NCBI GenBank assembly: GCA_035535995.1
Contig: DATLOZ010000022.1
Span: 62,001 to 126,000, forward strand
Length of the DNA stretch: 64,000 nt
Origin: JANYCO01 sp035535995
Lineage (GTDB): Bacteria > Bacteroidota > Bacteroidia > Cytophagales > Cytophagaceae
Direction of reading: 5' to 3'
Positions within the stretch are counted from its first letter, which is position 1. Each line of letters opens with the position of its first letter. Below are positions 1 through 7,685 of the stretch, piece after piece. The notes below the pieces were generated by a model. The model saw only the letters and a list, made by a program, of their open reading frames with translations. It searched no databases and was not told where the DNA came from. The translations under genes and the position numbers were made by a program.

Positions 1-220
1 ATTTCAACCGGTCCATAGTATAGCCTATTCCGAGGCGCATACGTTGACTTGTGAAGAAAGCGGGAGCATCTCCGCGGAGTGGAAGTGTACCCTGACCGGC
101 CCTGAATTCGGAACGAGTTCTGTATTGGGCGGTCATGCTAAGCTGAGCATGGGCGAAGGGATAGGTAATCAGGAGCAATAAGAAGACTCCCAATGGTTTG
201 ATTAAGTACCATTTTTTCAT
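1..220 (-). CDS. N-terminus of an outer-membrane/alginate-export-like protein (partial)
   Basis: Only the first 73 codons are in the window; the gene runs off the left edge. It begins MKKWYLIKPLGVFLL and has a clear signal peptide ending near AHAQ, so the product is exported. The mature start (QYRTRSEFR, then FFTSQRMRLGIGY) resembles the opening strand of Bacteroidota alginate-export/porin-like beta-barrels, in which an RxRxE segment is followed by an FFTSQR stretch. The ATG at 218-220 is the natural start because the signal peptide follows at once. Barrel assignment is inferred from this short stretch; other outer-membrane porins remain possible. Confidence 0.55.
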   Translation of the reverse strand, partial: MKKWYLIKPLGVFLLLLITYPFAHAQLSMTAQYRTRSEFRAGQGTLPLRGDAPAFFTSQRMRLGIGYTMDRLK

Positions 221-261
221 TTTCTTTACGTTGGTTTATGTAACAGTAAACTTTTGATTTC

Positions 262-300
262 TCCCCGTCAAGCCTCGATCGTTTGGCGGGGAATTTTTTT
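262..300 (+). terminator. terminator-like hairpin
   Basis: A 10-11 bp stem (CCCCGTCAA pairing with TTTGGCGGGG, one or two G-T pairs) is followed by seven or more T on the + strand. No + strand gene precedes it. It sits just upstream of the minus-strand start at 220, so it may instead be a leader structure or the end of an unseen short transcript. Confidence 0.4.
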
Positions 301-668
301 GTGATTTATAGAAGAACCTCTGAGGATTTTAGTGTTGTATTTTCTTCTTGTTATAAATGTATATTTTAAGTATTAGTACTCAAAATATTTTTAGTAATTT
401 TTATCAAAATACTTTATTTTTTAACACCAATTATCAAAAAAATACTGATTTTGTAAAAAACACGTTCAATTTTGATGTCAAAAATGGCAAAAAATCAAAA
501 AATGATTTAAAACGAGCAAAAAATCAATTAAGCCATTTAGTAAAACATAGGCATAAATAACTAAATTATTAATTTACTATAATTTATAACCTAAAAAAGC
601 TAAAAAGTGCGTTTTAATGCTATTTGGGGCATTTTCAACTTAAGCCTTGCTTTATTTAAAAATACAAA

Positions 669-736
669 CGGCCCACCGCAAGGCAGGCCGTAGAATAATA
701 ATAAACCGGCTGACGATTTGCAGGCCATCAGCCGGT
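669..736 (-). terminator. paired GC hairpins downstream of small secreted gene
   Basis: Two stems lie side by side: CGGCC/GGCCG (669-690) and ACCGGCTGA/TCAGCCGGT (705-736). They follow the stop of the minus-strand gene ending at 754, and a T-rich run follows the second stem on the minus strand. A role as terminator of that gene is likely. Confidence 0.5.
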
Positions 737-753
737 CTATATATTAATGAGTA

Positions 754-1050
754 TTACAAACCTTGTGGGTGTTTGTAACTGCTATGATTTGTTTTTTCAA
801 TATTGGAGAAATGGTCTTTGAATTTCACAGTACCCTGCTCCATATTTTGTTGTTTATAGTTTCTGTTGAAACTTTCTTTTTCAGGCTTACCGAAGTTGTC
901 CTTAAATTTATGTCCCTCGGAAGTCGGAATATTGTGTTTGTAGTTCGCGTTAGGCGACATGTTTGATTTTCCTCCGTCTGCCATTACGTTTCCTGCGGTG
1001 ATTGCCAGGATGCCAGCTGCGGCCACCAGGCTGATGATTGATTTTTTCAT
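754..1050 (-). CDS. Small secreted protein with internal 28-residue repeat
   Basis: The 98-residue product has a signal peptide (MKKSIISLVAAAGILAITAG, cut near VMADG). The mature part has two units of about 28 residues. Each opens with N-x-NYK, carries FKD(N/H)F about 12 residues later, and is followed by a short third start (SSYKHPQGL) at the C-terminus. It is a paralogue of the gene at 1188-1502: both share NANYKH, NRNYKQQN and a final SYK-x-P-x-GL. There are no cysteines and no membrane segment after the signal. I do not recognise the family. The repeated aromatic/basic pattern suggests a periplasmic or extracellular binding or structural peptide, but that is a guess. Confidence 0.75.
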   Translation of the reverse strand: MKKSIISLVAAAGILAITAGNVMADGGKSNMSPNANYKHNIPTSEGHKFKDNFGKPEKESFNRNYKQQNMEQGTVKFKDHFSNIEKTNHSSYKHPQGL

Positions 1051-1187
1051 ATGTTTTTTCCTTTTGTTTATTTATTATTCTGATGTAAAGGTATCCTGAA
1101 TAATAAGGGGAAGACATACGATAAAAACTGGATTTTTTATACTGAAAAAAGCAGAGAAACATCTACGCAATTTTACGTAGAAAACTG

Positions 1188-1502
1188 CTAGAGCCCTTCT
1201 GGATCCTTATAACTGCGATGATCCTGTTTACCTGGTTCTACGAAATGGTCTCTGAAACGAATGTTACTTTTTTTATGATTTTGCTGCTTATAATTCCGGT
1301 TCACTGTATCCGGCGGAGCGGCGGTAAAATTCTCTTTAAAAGTATGTCCTTGAGAACTTGGAATCGTGTGCTTATAGTTTGCATTGGGTGTAGTAGTGTT
1401 GTTGGTTTTCTTTTTCTTTCCATCCTGCGCCAATACGCAACTTGTTGCCGCCAGCGTCCATATTACTGCTAAAACAATCCCTTTGAACCACATTTTCTTC
1501 AT
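1188..1502 (-). CDS. Small secreted protein with internal repeat (paralogue)
   Basis: The 104-residue product has a signal peptide (MKKMWFKGIVLAVIWTLAAT, cut near VLAQD), then a Lys/Thr/Asn-rich linker. It repeats the NANYKH...FKENF and NRNYKQQN...FRDHF units of the neighbouring gene and ends SYKDPEGL. The two genes are tandem and co-oriented, 137 bases apart, and clearly arose by duplication. The FK(E/D)(N/H)F and NYK cores are conserved while the linkers differ, which argues for selection on the repeats. A Bacteroidota -7 box (TAGATTTG) lies about 33 bases upstream. Function unknown; no family recognised. Confidence 0.75.
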   Translation of the reverse strand: MKKMWFKGIVLAVIWTLAATSCVLAQDGKKKKTNNTTTPNANYKHTIPSSQGHTFKENFTAAPPDTVNRNYKQQNHKKSNIRFRDHFVEPGKQDHRSYKDPEGL

Positions 1503-1534
1503 ACTTGAAATCCTTTATGAAGAGCAAGTTGCGT

Positions 1535-1542
1535 CAAATCTA
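1535..1542 (-). promoter_or_regulatory. Candidate -7 box (TAGATTTG)
   Basis: This is an exact match to the Bacteroidota TAnnTTTG element on the minus strand, 33 bases before the ATG at 1502. No good -33 TTTG was found at the usual distance, so it is a candidate only. Confidence 0.4.
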
Positions 1543-1622
1543 AGCGGAATTACATACGTGAAAGATTGTATTTGATCTACGCTATATTGCTTGTGCGTAT
1601 TTGAGTATTATTACTCAGTTTA

Positions 1623-1670
1623 TCTGAACCTTAATTTACAGGATTAGAAGATTACATTGACAGGATTGTT
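1623..1670. repeat. Fragment of dispersed GGATTAGAAGAT repeat
   Basis: The stretch containing TGAACCTTAATTTACAGG and GGATTAGAAGATTACA closely matches one arm of the inverted repeat at 55949-56096. Only one arm is evident here. It lies between two unrelated genes and has no coding content. Confidence 0.6.
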
Positions 1671-1877
1671 ATGACCAAGATTATTCGGCCATTTGATGAT
1701 AAGCTATCGTTCAGGATTCGCCGGCTGGCGGATTGGGATTAGAAATTCAGAACAAAATCGGTGAGCGTAAAAAAGGAAACCTTAATACAAGTTAAATGCC
1801 GTGCTAGTTTTGCAAAAAGATTCCTCCTGAATAACAATCTTCATTTTTAATCATCATCAAATTACCAAATCCTCCGA

Positions 1878-3092
1878 TCAAGATTTTTTATTCTTCAATG
1901 TCTTAGCCGCAAAGAAAAGACTTCCTCCTATCAGGATCACTCCTGCGATGAATGGGATTCCAGGAAAATAAAAAGGCGCGTGTGCTCCGGTAAAGTAGGC
2001 AAACAGATTATTCATGATCAACGGGCCTATAATGGAGGTAATACTGATCAAACTCGTGAGTGCTCCCTGCAGCTCCCCTTGTTCGTTGGCAGGCACTTGA
2101 TTGGAAATCATCCCCTGCATGGCAGGGCCTGAAATTCCTCCCAGCGCGTACGGGAGAAGAAAAATCATCATCATCCATCCTTGTGCAGCAAATGCAAATA
2201 AGATCAATCCTAGTGCTTCAAAACATAAACCAAGATAGATTGAATTATTAGTACCGATCTTATTCATGATCACTTTGATCAATCCACCTTGTACAATGGC
2301 AACGATAATTCCTACCACTGCAAGCGAGTAACCTACCCAGGCTTCCGACCACTGGAATTTCAGCATGGTATAAAATGTCCACGTAGATTCTACCGCTTTA
2401 CCGGCGAGATAAAGAAGAAAAAACGAAGCGACCAATCCCATAAGCAAAGGATATTTTTTCAAATGTTTCAATGCTCCTAGCGGATTGGCACGTTTCCAAT
2501 CCATTGGTCTCCTGTTTTCCATAGACAGAGATTCAGGAAGTACAAAATATCCGTAGAGTAAATTTAAAAGTGTAAACGAAGCTGCTACCAGGAAAGGAAC
2601 TTCTGTTCCCCATTTGCTGCAAAAGCCTCCTACTGCAGGGCCTATGATAAACCCTACTCCAAAAGCCACACCCAGGATCCCAAAATTTTGCGCACGCTTC
2701 TCAGGTGCACTGATATCGGCAATATAAGCAGTAGCCGTAGTGAAACTAGCGCCGGAGATTCCTGCAATAATCCTTCCTACAAAAAGCCAGGCCAGGGAAG
2801 GTGCAAAAGCCATAAAAATATAATCGATGCCTAAACCCAGTAGTGCAAAAAGCAAGATCGGACGGCGACCATAGCGGTCACTCAAACCACCGAGCAAGGG
2901 AGAAAAACAAAATTGCATGATCGCATACGCAAAGGTGAGCCAGCCATTGTAAGTAGAGGCTTCGCTTAAGTCACCTCCTGTATATTTTTGAATAAGCGCA
3001 GGAACAACAGGAATGATAATTCCAAATCCAATAACATCAATAAGCAGCGTAACAAAGATGAAACCTAAAGCAGCGTTTCTTTTTTCCGACAT
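1878..3092 (-). CDS. MFS exporter, TetA-like (12 TM)
   Basis: A 404-residue polytopic inner-membrane transporter of the major facilitator superfamily, drug:H+ antiporter type. The cytoplasmic loop after TM2 carries the signature GGLSDRYGRRPILL (about 68-81), and the second half has the weaker repeat expected of 12-TM members. Overall similarity, such as IDVIGFGIIIPVVP at the start and RIIAGISGASFTTATAYIAD near 107-126, is to the TetA/class-TCR branch. Such homologues are common in environmental Bacteroidota, and resemblance does not prove tetracycline export. It is monocistronic, with a -7 box about 24 bases before the ATG. Substrate unknown. Confidence 0.85.
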   Translation of the reverse strand: MSEKRNAALGFIFVTLLIDVIGFGIIIPVVPALIQKYTGGDLSEASTYNGWLTFAYAIMQFCFSPLLGGLSDRYGRRPILLFALLGLGIDYIFMAFAPSLAWLFVGRIIAGISGASFTTATAYIADISAPEKRAQNFGILGVAFGVGFIIGPAVGGFCSKWGTEVPFLVAASFTLLNLLYGYFVLPESLSMENRRPMDWKRANPLGALKHLKKYPLLMGLVASFFLLYLAGKAVESTWTFYTMLKFQWSEAWVGYSLAVVGIIVAIVQGGLIKVIMNKIGTNNSIYLGLCFEALGLILFAFAAQGWMMMIFLLPYALGGISGPAMQGMISNQVPANEQGELQGALTSLISITSIIGPLIMNNLFAYFTGAHAPFYFPGIPFIAGVILIGGSLFFAAKTLKNKKS

Positions 3093-3115
3093 AAAAGTTC
3101 TAAAATTAAACCGGG

Positions 3116-3123
3116 CAAAAATA
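3116..3123 (-). promoter_or_regulatory. Candidate -7 box (TATTTTTG) of MFS gene
   Basis: Exact TAnnTTTG match on the minus strand, 24 bases upstream of the ATG at 3092. The -33 element is not clear. Confidence 0.4.
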
Positions 3124-3226
3124 CGGAATAAAAGTTTAAAGTTTATGATTTAAATTTAAAGTAAAAAGTTGAATTATGCTTTTAGAGAAAAAAGCTTCAA
3201 CAATATAAATAATCCATACAAAATTT

Positions 3227-4711
3227 TTATCCGCTTCTCTGCTTCCAGTTCTTCGAATATGTATTGCTAAAAATATTTTTCGTACGATTGCCTTCCGACA
3301 CCAATTCTCCGGACACAAGGGCTATTAGCTGTTGCTCTTTTTCTGAAAGTTTTTGATCCAGATATTCAGGTTTGAAATAGTTGGCTACAAAATGCGTATC
3401 AAAACTTCCATTCACGAATGCTTCGTGCTGCATTACAAACTTCCCAAACGCAAGCGTAGTTTGCACTCCGGTGATTTCATATTCATCAATGGCCCGGATC
3501 ATTCGCTGAATGGCCTCTTCGCGCGTAGCGCCGTAAACTGTAAGCTTCGCGATCATCGGATCGTAGTAGACAGGAATTTCCATACCTTTTTCAAATCCAT
3601 CGTCCACACGTATCCCCGGTCCTTGTGGCCTTTTGTAGTTTGTGATCTTGCCGATATCGGGGAGAAAATTATTGGTTGGATCTTCCGCGTATACACGCAG
3701 CTCTATAGCGTGTCCACGAATGCTTAGGTCTTCCTGGGTGAAAGAAAGTTTTTCGCCTTGCGCAATTTTGATTTGCTCTTTTACCAGATCTACACCTGTG
3801 ATATATTCGGTAACGGGGTGCTCCACCTGGAGGCGGGTATTCATTTCAAGAAAATAAAAATTCCTGTTCTCGTCTATGATAAACTCTACCGTACCAGCTC
3901 CATAATAGCCACAAGACTTCGCTACTTTCACCGCTGCGTCTCCCATGGCTTTGCGAGTCTCCGGAGAAACTACCGGCGATGGCGCTTCTTCTACTACTTT
4001 TTGATAGCGACGTTGCACTGAACATTCACGTTCAAAAAAGTGGATTACATTTCCATGCTGATCGCCCAGTATTTGGATCTCTATATGTTTCGGAGAACTG
4101 ATATATTTTTCAATAAAAACAGCGCCATCGCCAAAGGCAGACTGGGCTTCACTGGAAGCACGTTTTACCTGTTCTTCGAACTCCTCTGCTTTTTCTACAA
4201 TCCTCATTCCCTTCCCGCCGCCACCGGCGCTGGCTTTGATCAAAACCGGAAATCCTATATTAATCGCGATCTCTTTAGCCTCCTGTATATCCGACACTGC
4301 TTTGCCGCTCCCGGGCACCATTGGCACATTAAATTTAGAAGCTGATTCTTTTGCCCCCAATTTACTTCCCATCACACGGATAGAGTCTGCCGAAGGACCA
4401 ATAAAGATCAATCCGGCCTCGGTTACTTTTTGTGCAAAAGCTGCATTCTCCGAAAGGAACCCGTATCCAGGATGGATCGCTTCTGCTTGTGTATTTTTTG
4501 CGGCCTGAATGATCTTCTGCATATCCAAGTACGATTTCGCAGAAGGCGCTTCTCCTATAAAAACAGCTTCGTCGGCATAGCGTACATGTAAAGCCTGGCG
4601 ATCGGCCTCGCTGTAGACGGCCACGGTCTTAATTCCCATCTCTCTCAGCGATCTCATGATCCTGAGCGCTATTTCACCCCGGTTGGCGATTAATACTTTA
4701 TTAATTTTCAT
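3227..4711 (-). CDS. accC: Biotin carboxylase subunit of acetyl-CoA (or acyl-CoA) carboxylase
   Basis: The 494-residue ATP-grasp enzyme carboxylates biotin on a carrier protein using ATP and bicarbonate, the first half-reaction of malonyl-CoA (or propionyl-CoA) formation. The N-terminal fold begins KVLIANRGEIALRI. The ATP-binding glycine loop GGGGKGM is at 163-169, EKYISSPKHIEIQ near 200, and RRYQKVVEEAPSP and EMNTRLQVEHPVTE carry the catalytic and bicarbonate-site residues. It is about 45 residues longer at the C-terminus than the E. coli enzyme, with a basic, low-complexity end. No biotin carrier or carboxyltransferase gene is adjacent, so the partner complex cannot be decided from context. 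Confidence 0.9.
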   Translation of the reverse strand: MKINKVLIANRGEIALRIMRSLREMGIKTVAVYSEADRQALHVRYADEAVFIGEAPSAKSYLDMQKIIQAAKNTQAEAIHPGYGFLSENAAFAQKVTEAGLIFIGPSADSIRVMGSKLGAKESASKFNVPMVPGSGKAVSDIQEAKEIAINIGFPVLIKASAGGGGKGMRIVEKAEEFEEQVKRASSEAQSAFGDGAVFIEKYISSPKHIEIQILGDQHGNVIHFFERECSVQRRYQKVVEEAPSPVVSPETRKAMGDAAVKVAKSCGYYGAGTVEFIIDENRNFYFLEMNTRLQVEHPVTEYITGVDLVKEQIKIAQGEKLSFTQEDLSIRGHAIELRVYAEDPTNNFLPDIGKITNYKRPQGPGIRVDDGFEKGMEIPVYYDPMIAKLTVYGATREEAIQRMIRAIDEYEITGVQTTLAFGKFVMQHEAFVNGSFDTHFVANYFKPEYLDQKLSEKEQQLIALVSGELVSEGNRTKNIFSNTYSKNWKQRSG

Positions 4712-4849
4712 TAAAAAAACTTATTTTTTACTTTCGTTTAAGGTTTAAACTTTAAATTATCAACCAACTTTAGTTCACTCAAAATCATCCTAATAATAGT
4801 ACGAAAAATCAAAGGATTACAAAAAACGGAAGGTTTTTTTATTATTAAG

Positions 4850-4882
4850 TTTGTGTTGTTATCGGTGAAATTTGTACATTTG
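4850..4882 (+). promoter_or_regulatory. Bacteroidota promoter (TTTG-N21-TACATTTG)
   Basis: A -33 TTTG at 4850-4853 and a -7 TACATTTG at 4875-4882 are separated by 21 bases, fitting the Bacteroidota primary sigma consensus. It lies 67 bases upstream of the ATG at 4950. Confidence 0.65.
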
Positions 4883-4949
4883 TTAATTAAAGACGGTTAA
4901 AGAGTAACCAAATTGAGCTTTATTGACTAACCATTAAACAAATACTACC

Positions 4950-6197
4950 TTGGATTTATTTGAAAAATTAAAGACTGACATGGGTCCGCTGGGAAAACAT
5001 TCTAATGTGGCACACGGATATTTTGCATTTCCGAAACTGGAAGGAGAGATCGGGCCAAGAATGAAATTCAGAGGAAAGGAGTTGCTGAACTGGAGTTTGA
5101 ATAATTACATTGGTCTTGCCAATCACCCGGAAGTTAGAAAAGCAGATGCAGAAGGCGCCAGCCAATACGGTTTGGCATATCCAATGGGTTCCAGAATGAT
5201 GTCAGGAAACTCTAATTTGATCGAACAATTTGAAAAAGAATTGGCAGAATTTGTAGGCAAAGAAGATGCTTACGTGCTAAATTATGGTTACCAAGGAATC
5301 ATGTCTGTGATCGATGCAATCGTAGACAGACATGATGTGATCGTTTATGATTCAGAATCTCATGCTTGTATCGTAGACGGTGTAAGACTTCACCAGGGAA
5401 AAAGATTCGTGTTCCCACACAACGATATTTCTAACCTGCGTAAACAACTGGAAAGAGCTACCCGCCTGGTAGAAGAAAATAAACAAGGTTCGATCCTTGT
5501 GATCACAGAAGGTGTTTTCGGTATGGCCGGAGATATGGGTGATCTGAAAGGAATCGTAGAACTTAAAAAAGAATTTAACTTCAGATTATTGATCGACGAT
5601 GCACATGGTTTTGGTACCATGGGAAAAACCGGAGCTGGTGCTGGGGAAGAACAAGGAGTAATGGATCAGATCGATATTTACTTCTCTACTTTTGCTAAAT
5701 CAATGGCTAGCATCGGTGGTTTCGTAGCTTCCAAAGAATCGATCATTACCTACTTGAAATACAATACACGTTCTCAGATCTACGCTAAAACACTTCCAAT
5801 GCCTTATGTTATTGGCAACATGAAGAGATTGGAATTATTGCGCACCAAACCAGAACTGAGAAAGAAACTTTGGGATGTGGTAAATGCGCTTCAAAGTGGT
5901 CTGAAAGCAAAAGGTTTTAACATCGGTAGAACGCAATCTCCTGTAACTCCTGTATTTTTGAAAGGTGGAGAATACGAGGCTGCTCAGCTTACCATGGATT
6001 TGAGAGAAAACTTCGGAATTTTCTGCTCCATCGTAATTTATCCTGTAGTACCAAAGGATGTAGTAATGCTTCGCATTATCCCTACAGCAGATCACTCACT
6101 GGAGGATGTAAAACAAACAATTGATGCGTTTGAAAAAATCGCAGACAAACTTAGCAAAGGTTTATACGCTGGTAAACTAACCAACGTTCCTGCATAA
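4950..6197 (+). CDS. PLP-dependent alpha-oxoamine synthase (SPT/KBL/CFAT-like)
   Basis: The 415-residue fold-type I PLP enzyme belongs to the alpha-oxoamine synthase family, which condenses an amino acid with an acyl-CoA or acyl-ACP and releases CO2. Visible residues are the His that stacks on PLP (ESHAC, H138), the Asp/His pair DDAHG (217-219) and the Schiff-base Lys in STFAKSMASIGG (K250). The substrate cannot be read from sequence. Family candidates are 2-amino-3-ketobutyrate ligase, serine palmitoyltransferase, and the cysteate acyltransferase that starts sulfonolipid synthesis. No threonine dehydrogenase is nearby, which mildly favours lipid synthesis. It has its own promoter and a strong terminator. 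Confidence 0.85.
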   Translation: MDLFEKLKTDMGPLGKHSNVAHGYFAFPKLEGEIGPRMKFRGKELLNWSLNNYIGLANHPEVRKADAEGASQYGLAYPMGSRMMSGNSNLIEQFEKELAEFVGKEDAYVLNYGYQGIMSVIDAIVDRHDVIVYDSESHACIVDGVRLHQGKRFVFPHNDISNLRKQLERATRLVEENKQGSILVITEGVFGMAGDMGDLKGIVELKKEFNFRLLIDDAHGFGTMGKTGAGAGEEQGVMDQIDIYFSTFAKSMASIGGFVASKESIITYLKYNTRSQIYAKTLPMPYVIGNMKRLELLRTKPELRKKLWDVVNALQSGLKAKGFNIGRTQSPVTPVFLKGGEYEAAQLTMDLRENFGIFCSIVIYPVVPKDVVMLRIIPTADHSLEDVKQTIDAFEKIADKLSKGLYAGKLTNVPA

Positions 6198-6208
6198 ATT
6201 TTGATTGA

Positions 6209-6246
6209 TTTACAGCCAATTGCAAAAATTGGCTGTAAATTTTTTT
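6209..6246 (+). terminator. Rho-independent terminator
   Basis: A 13-bp perfect stem (TTTACAGCCAATT with its complement) and a run of T follow the alpha-oxoamine synthase stop by 11 bases. Confidence 0.85.
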
Positions 6247-6343
6247 AGCCTGATTTGGATATAACTAATTATTTACTAATTTAGAATTCTCAATTACGAT
6301 TTTAATATAACCTTAATATTTAAACCTAAACCTAAATAAACTA

Positions 6344-6532
6344 ATGAAACGCTACGAAGAACTTAAGAACTTAATACTTTCCCTTGAGGGAGACTTCGTT
6401 AAATTCTATGACAAGAACAATAGTGCTGCCGGTACGAGGGTAAGAAAAGGAATGCAGGATATCAAAAATCTAGCTCAGGAAATAAGAGTTGAGGTTCAGG
6501 AATTGAAAAATGACGGTTCTGGTAATGACTAA
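6344..6532 (+). CDS. Histone H1-like (Hc1-type) DNA-associated protein
   Basis: The 62-residue, highly helical, charged protein matches the small Bacteroidota histone H1 family: an N-terminal YEELKNLI helix, a KFYDKNNSAAGTRVRKGMQD core and a QEIRVEVQELKN helix. The conserved AAGTRVRKG-QDIKNLAQEIR segment is the basis of the call. It is probably an abundant nucleoid-associated protein, although the C-terminal Lys/Pro/Ala tail of true Hc1 proteins is missing. It lies between two strong terminators, so it is a single-gene transcript. Confidence 0.8.
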   Translation: MKRYEELKNLILSLEGDFVKFYDKNNSAAGTRVRKGMQDIKNLAQEIRVEVQELKNDGSGND

Positions 6533-6561
6533 TTAGTTACTAAAAACTTCATATATCCCAC

Positions 6562-6595
6562 AAAAAAAGATTCTCTTAACGAAGAATCTTTTTTT
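6562..6595. terminator. Bidirectional terminator
   Basis: AAAAAAAGATTCT and its exact complement form a 13-bp stem with A and T runs on both sides. It separates the convergent histone-like gene and dapA. Confidence 0.8.
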
Positions 6596-6601
6596 ATGTC
6601 T

Positions 6602-7480
6602 TTATTTTATCTCGGCCATGGCCTTTTTCATTTTTTCTTTCAATTCCTGCGATGCTTTCGCTAAAGGAAGACGTACGTTGGATCTGCAAATTCCAAGCAA
6701 TTCTAATGTTAGTTTAATTCCTACCGGGTTTCCTTCTTCGTATAGAGACGGATTGATATCAATAAACATCTTCAATATTTCTGTCGCCCCTGCAAAATCA
6801 TTGTGCAAGGCCAGTTTAAGCATTTTGGAGAATTGAGCAGGATAAGCATTGGCCAATACCGACATCACTCCTTTCGCACCGATAGAAATCATAGGTACTG
6901 TCACCAGATCATCACCTGAGATCAGGATAAAATCTTTGCTTGCATATTTGGCGATCTCCATTGCTTGCTCCAGGTTTCCAGAAGCTTCCTTGATGCCTGC
7001 TATGTTTTTATGATGAGAAAGACGAATGGTCGTTTTTGCTGAAATATTAGACATCGTACGGCCCGGTACATTGTAAAGAATAACTGGCACCGGCGACGCA
7101 TCAGCAATAGCGGTATAATGAAGGAAAATTCCTTCCTGGGTAGGTTTATTGTAATAAGGACTTACCGAAAGAATGGCATCTACACCTTTGAAATCAGCAT
7201 TTTGAATTGTGCGAACGATCTCTGCGGTATTGTTTCCTCCAATACCGTAAACTATTCCCACACGACCATTATTTTCTTTTTTAACAAAAGCCAGCATATC
7301 GGCTTTCTCCATTTCGCTGGTAGTAGCAGATTCTCCTGTAGTACCATTTACAAGCAGGTAATCCACTCCGCCATCGATTGCATGATTGATAAGCTTCTTA
7401 TACGCATCGTAATCGATCATGCCATCCTCGTGAAAAGGCGTTACCAACGCCACTCCTGTTCCTATGAATTTACTCTGCAT
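6602..7480 (-). CDS. dapA: 4-hydroxy-tetrahydrodipicolinate synthase
   Basis: The 292-residue class I aldolase condenses pyruvate with aspartate semialdehyde, the first committed step of the lysine/diaminopimelate branch that feeds peptidoglycan. The sequence shows GTTGES (46-51), the catalytic Tyr in YNVPGR (Y136) and the Schiff-base Lys in AGIKEASG (K164). R141 of YNVPGR binds the substrate carboxylate. Length is typical. It stands alone, with no other dap gene in the window, and shares a bidirectional terminator with the histone-like gene. Confidence 0.95.
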   Translation of the reverse strand: MQSKFIGTGVALVTPFHEDGMIDYDAYKKLINHAIDGGVDYLLVNGTTGESATTSEMEKADMLAFVKKENNGRVGIVYGIGGNNTAEIVRTIQNADFKGVDAILSVSPYYNKPTQEGIFLHYTAIADASPVPVILYNVPGRTMSNISAKTTIRLSHHKNIAGIKEASGNLEQAMEIAKYASKDFILISGDDLVTVPMISIGAKGVMSVLANAYPAQFSKMLKLALHNDFAGATEILKMFIDINPSLYEEGNPVGIKLTLELLGICRSNVRLPLAKASQELKEKMKKAMAEIK

Positions 7481-7614
7481 TTTATAATATCAAATTAATT
7501 CGCGCCCAAAATTGGGAAATTATTAATAGAATGTAAAACCATCTTGCCGCTTTTTTAATTCATTTATCAACAAATTAGTAGTGAGTATTGGAGCCCTCCG
7601 AGTGCCTATAAACG

Positions 7615-7648
7615 AAAGAAGCCTTCCACAATGGGAAGGCTTCTTTTT
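7615..7648. terminator. Terminator hairpin
   Basis: A 13-bp perfect stem (AAAGAAGCCTTCC) lies downstream of the minus-strand methyltransferase gene. The T run is stronger on the + strand than on the minus strand. Confidence 0.6.
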
Positions 7649-7685
7649 ATGAATTCGATCTTTATTCTAAGGATTCAATACTAGA

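Larger units (their letters stand above)
221..753. other. AT-rich intergenic region
   Basis: This 533-base gap lies between the truncated outer-membrane gene and the first small secreted protein. It holds a terminator-like hairpin near 262-300 and two GC-rich hairpins at 669-736. The 67-codon ORF at 357-560 has Asn/Lys/Phe-dominated composition expected of random AT-rich DNA and is not called as a gene. Confidence 0.6.
1503..1877. other. Intergenic region with promoter and dispersed-repeat fragment
   Basis: This 375-base gap contains the presumed promoter of the secreted-protein gene at its left and a fragment of the dispersed GGATTAGAAGAT repeat near 1623-1670. A short imperfect GC palindrome lies near 1717-1735. 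No convincing coding region was seen. Confidence 0.6.

Noticed and set aside
357..560. 67-codon ORF in AT-rich intergenic DNA
   Set aside because: Composition is dominated by Asn, Lys and Phe as expected of random AT-rich sequence; no signal, domain or promoter was found.
950..1162. 70-codon ORF overlapping the first small secreted gene
   Set aside because: It runs on the same strand in another frame through the start of a better gene and has no recognisable features.
1878..3092. Tetracycline resistance gene
   Set aside because: The protein is TetA-like, but such exporters are common and no resistance cassette or mobile element surrounds it; drug resistance cannot be claimed from this.
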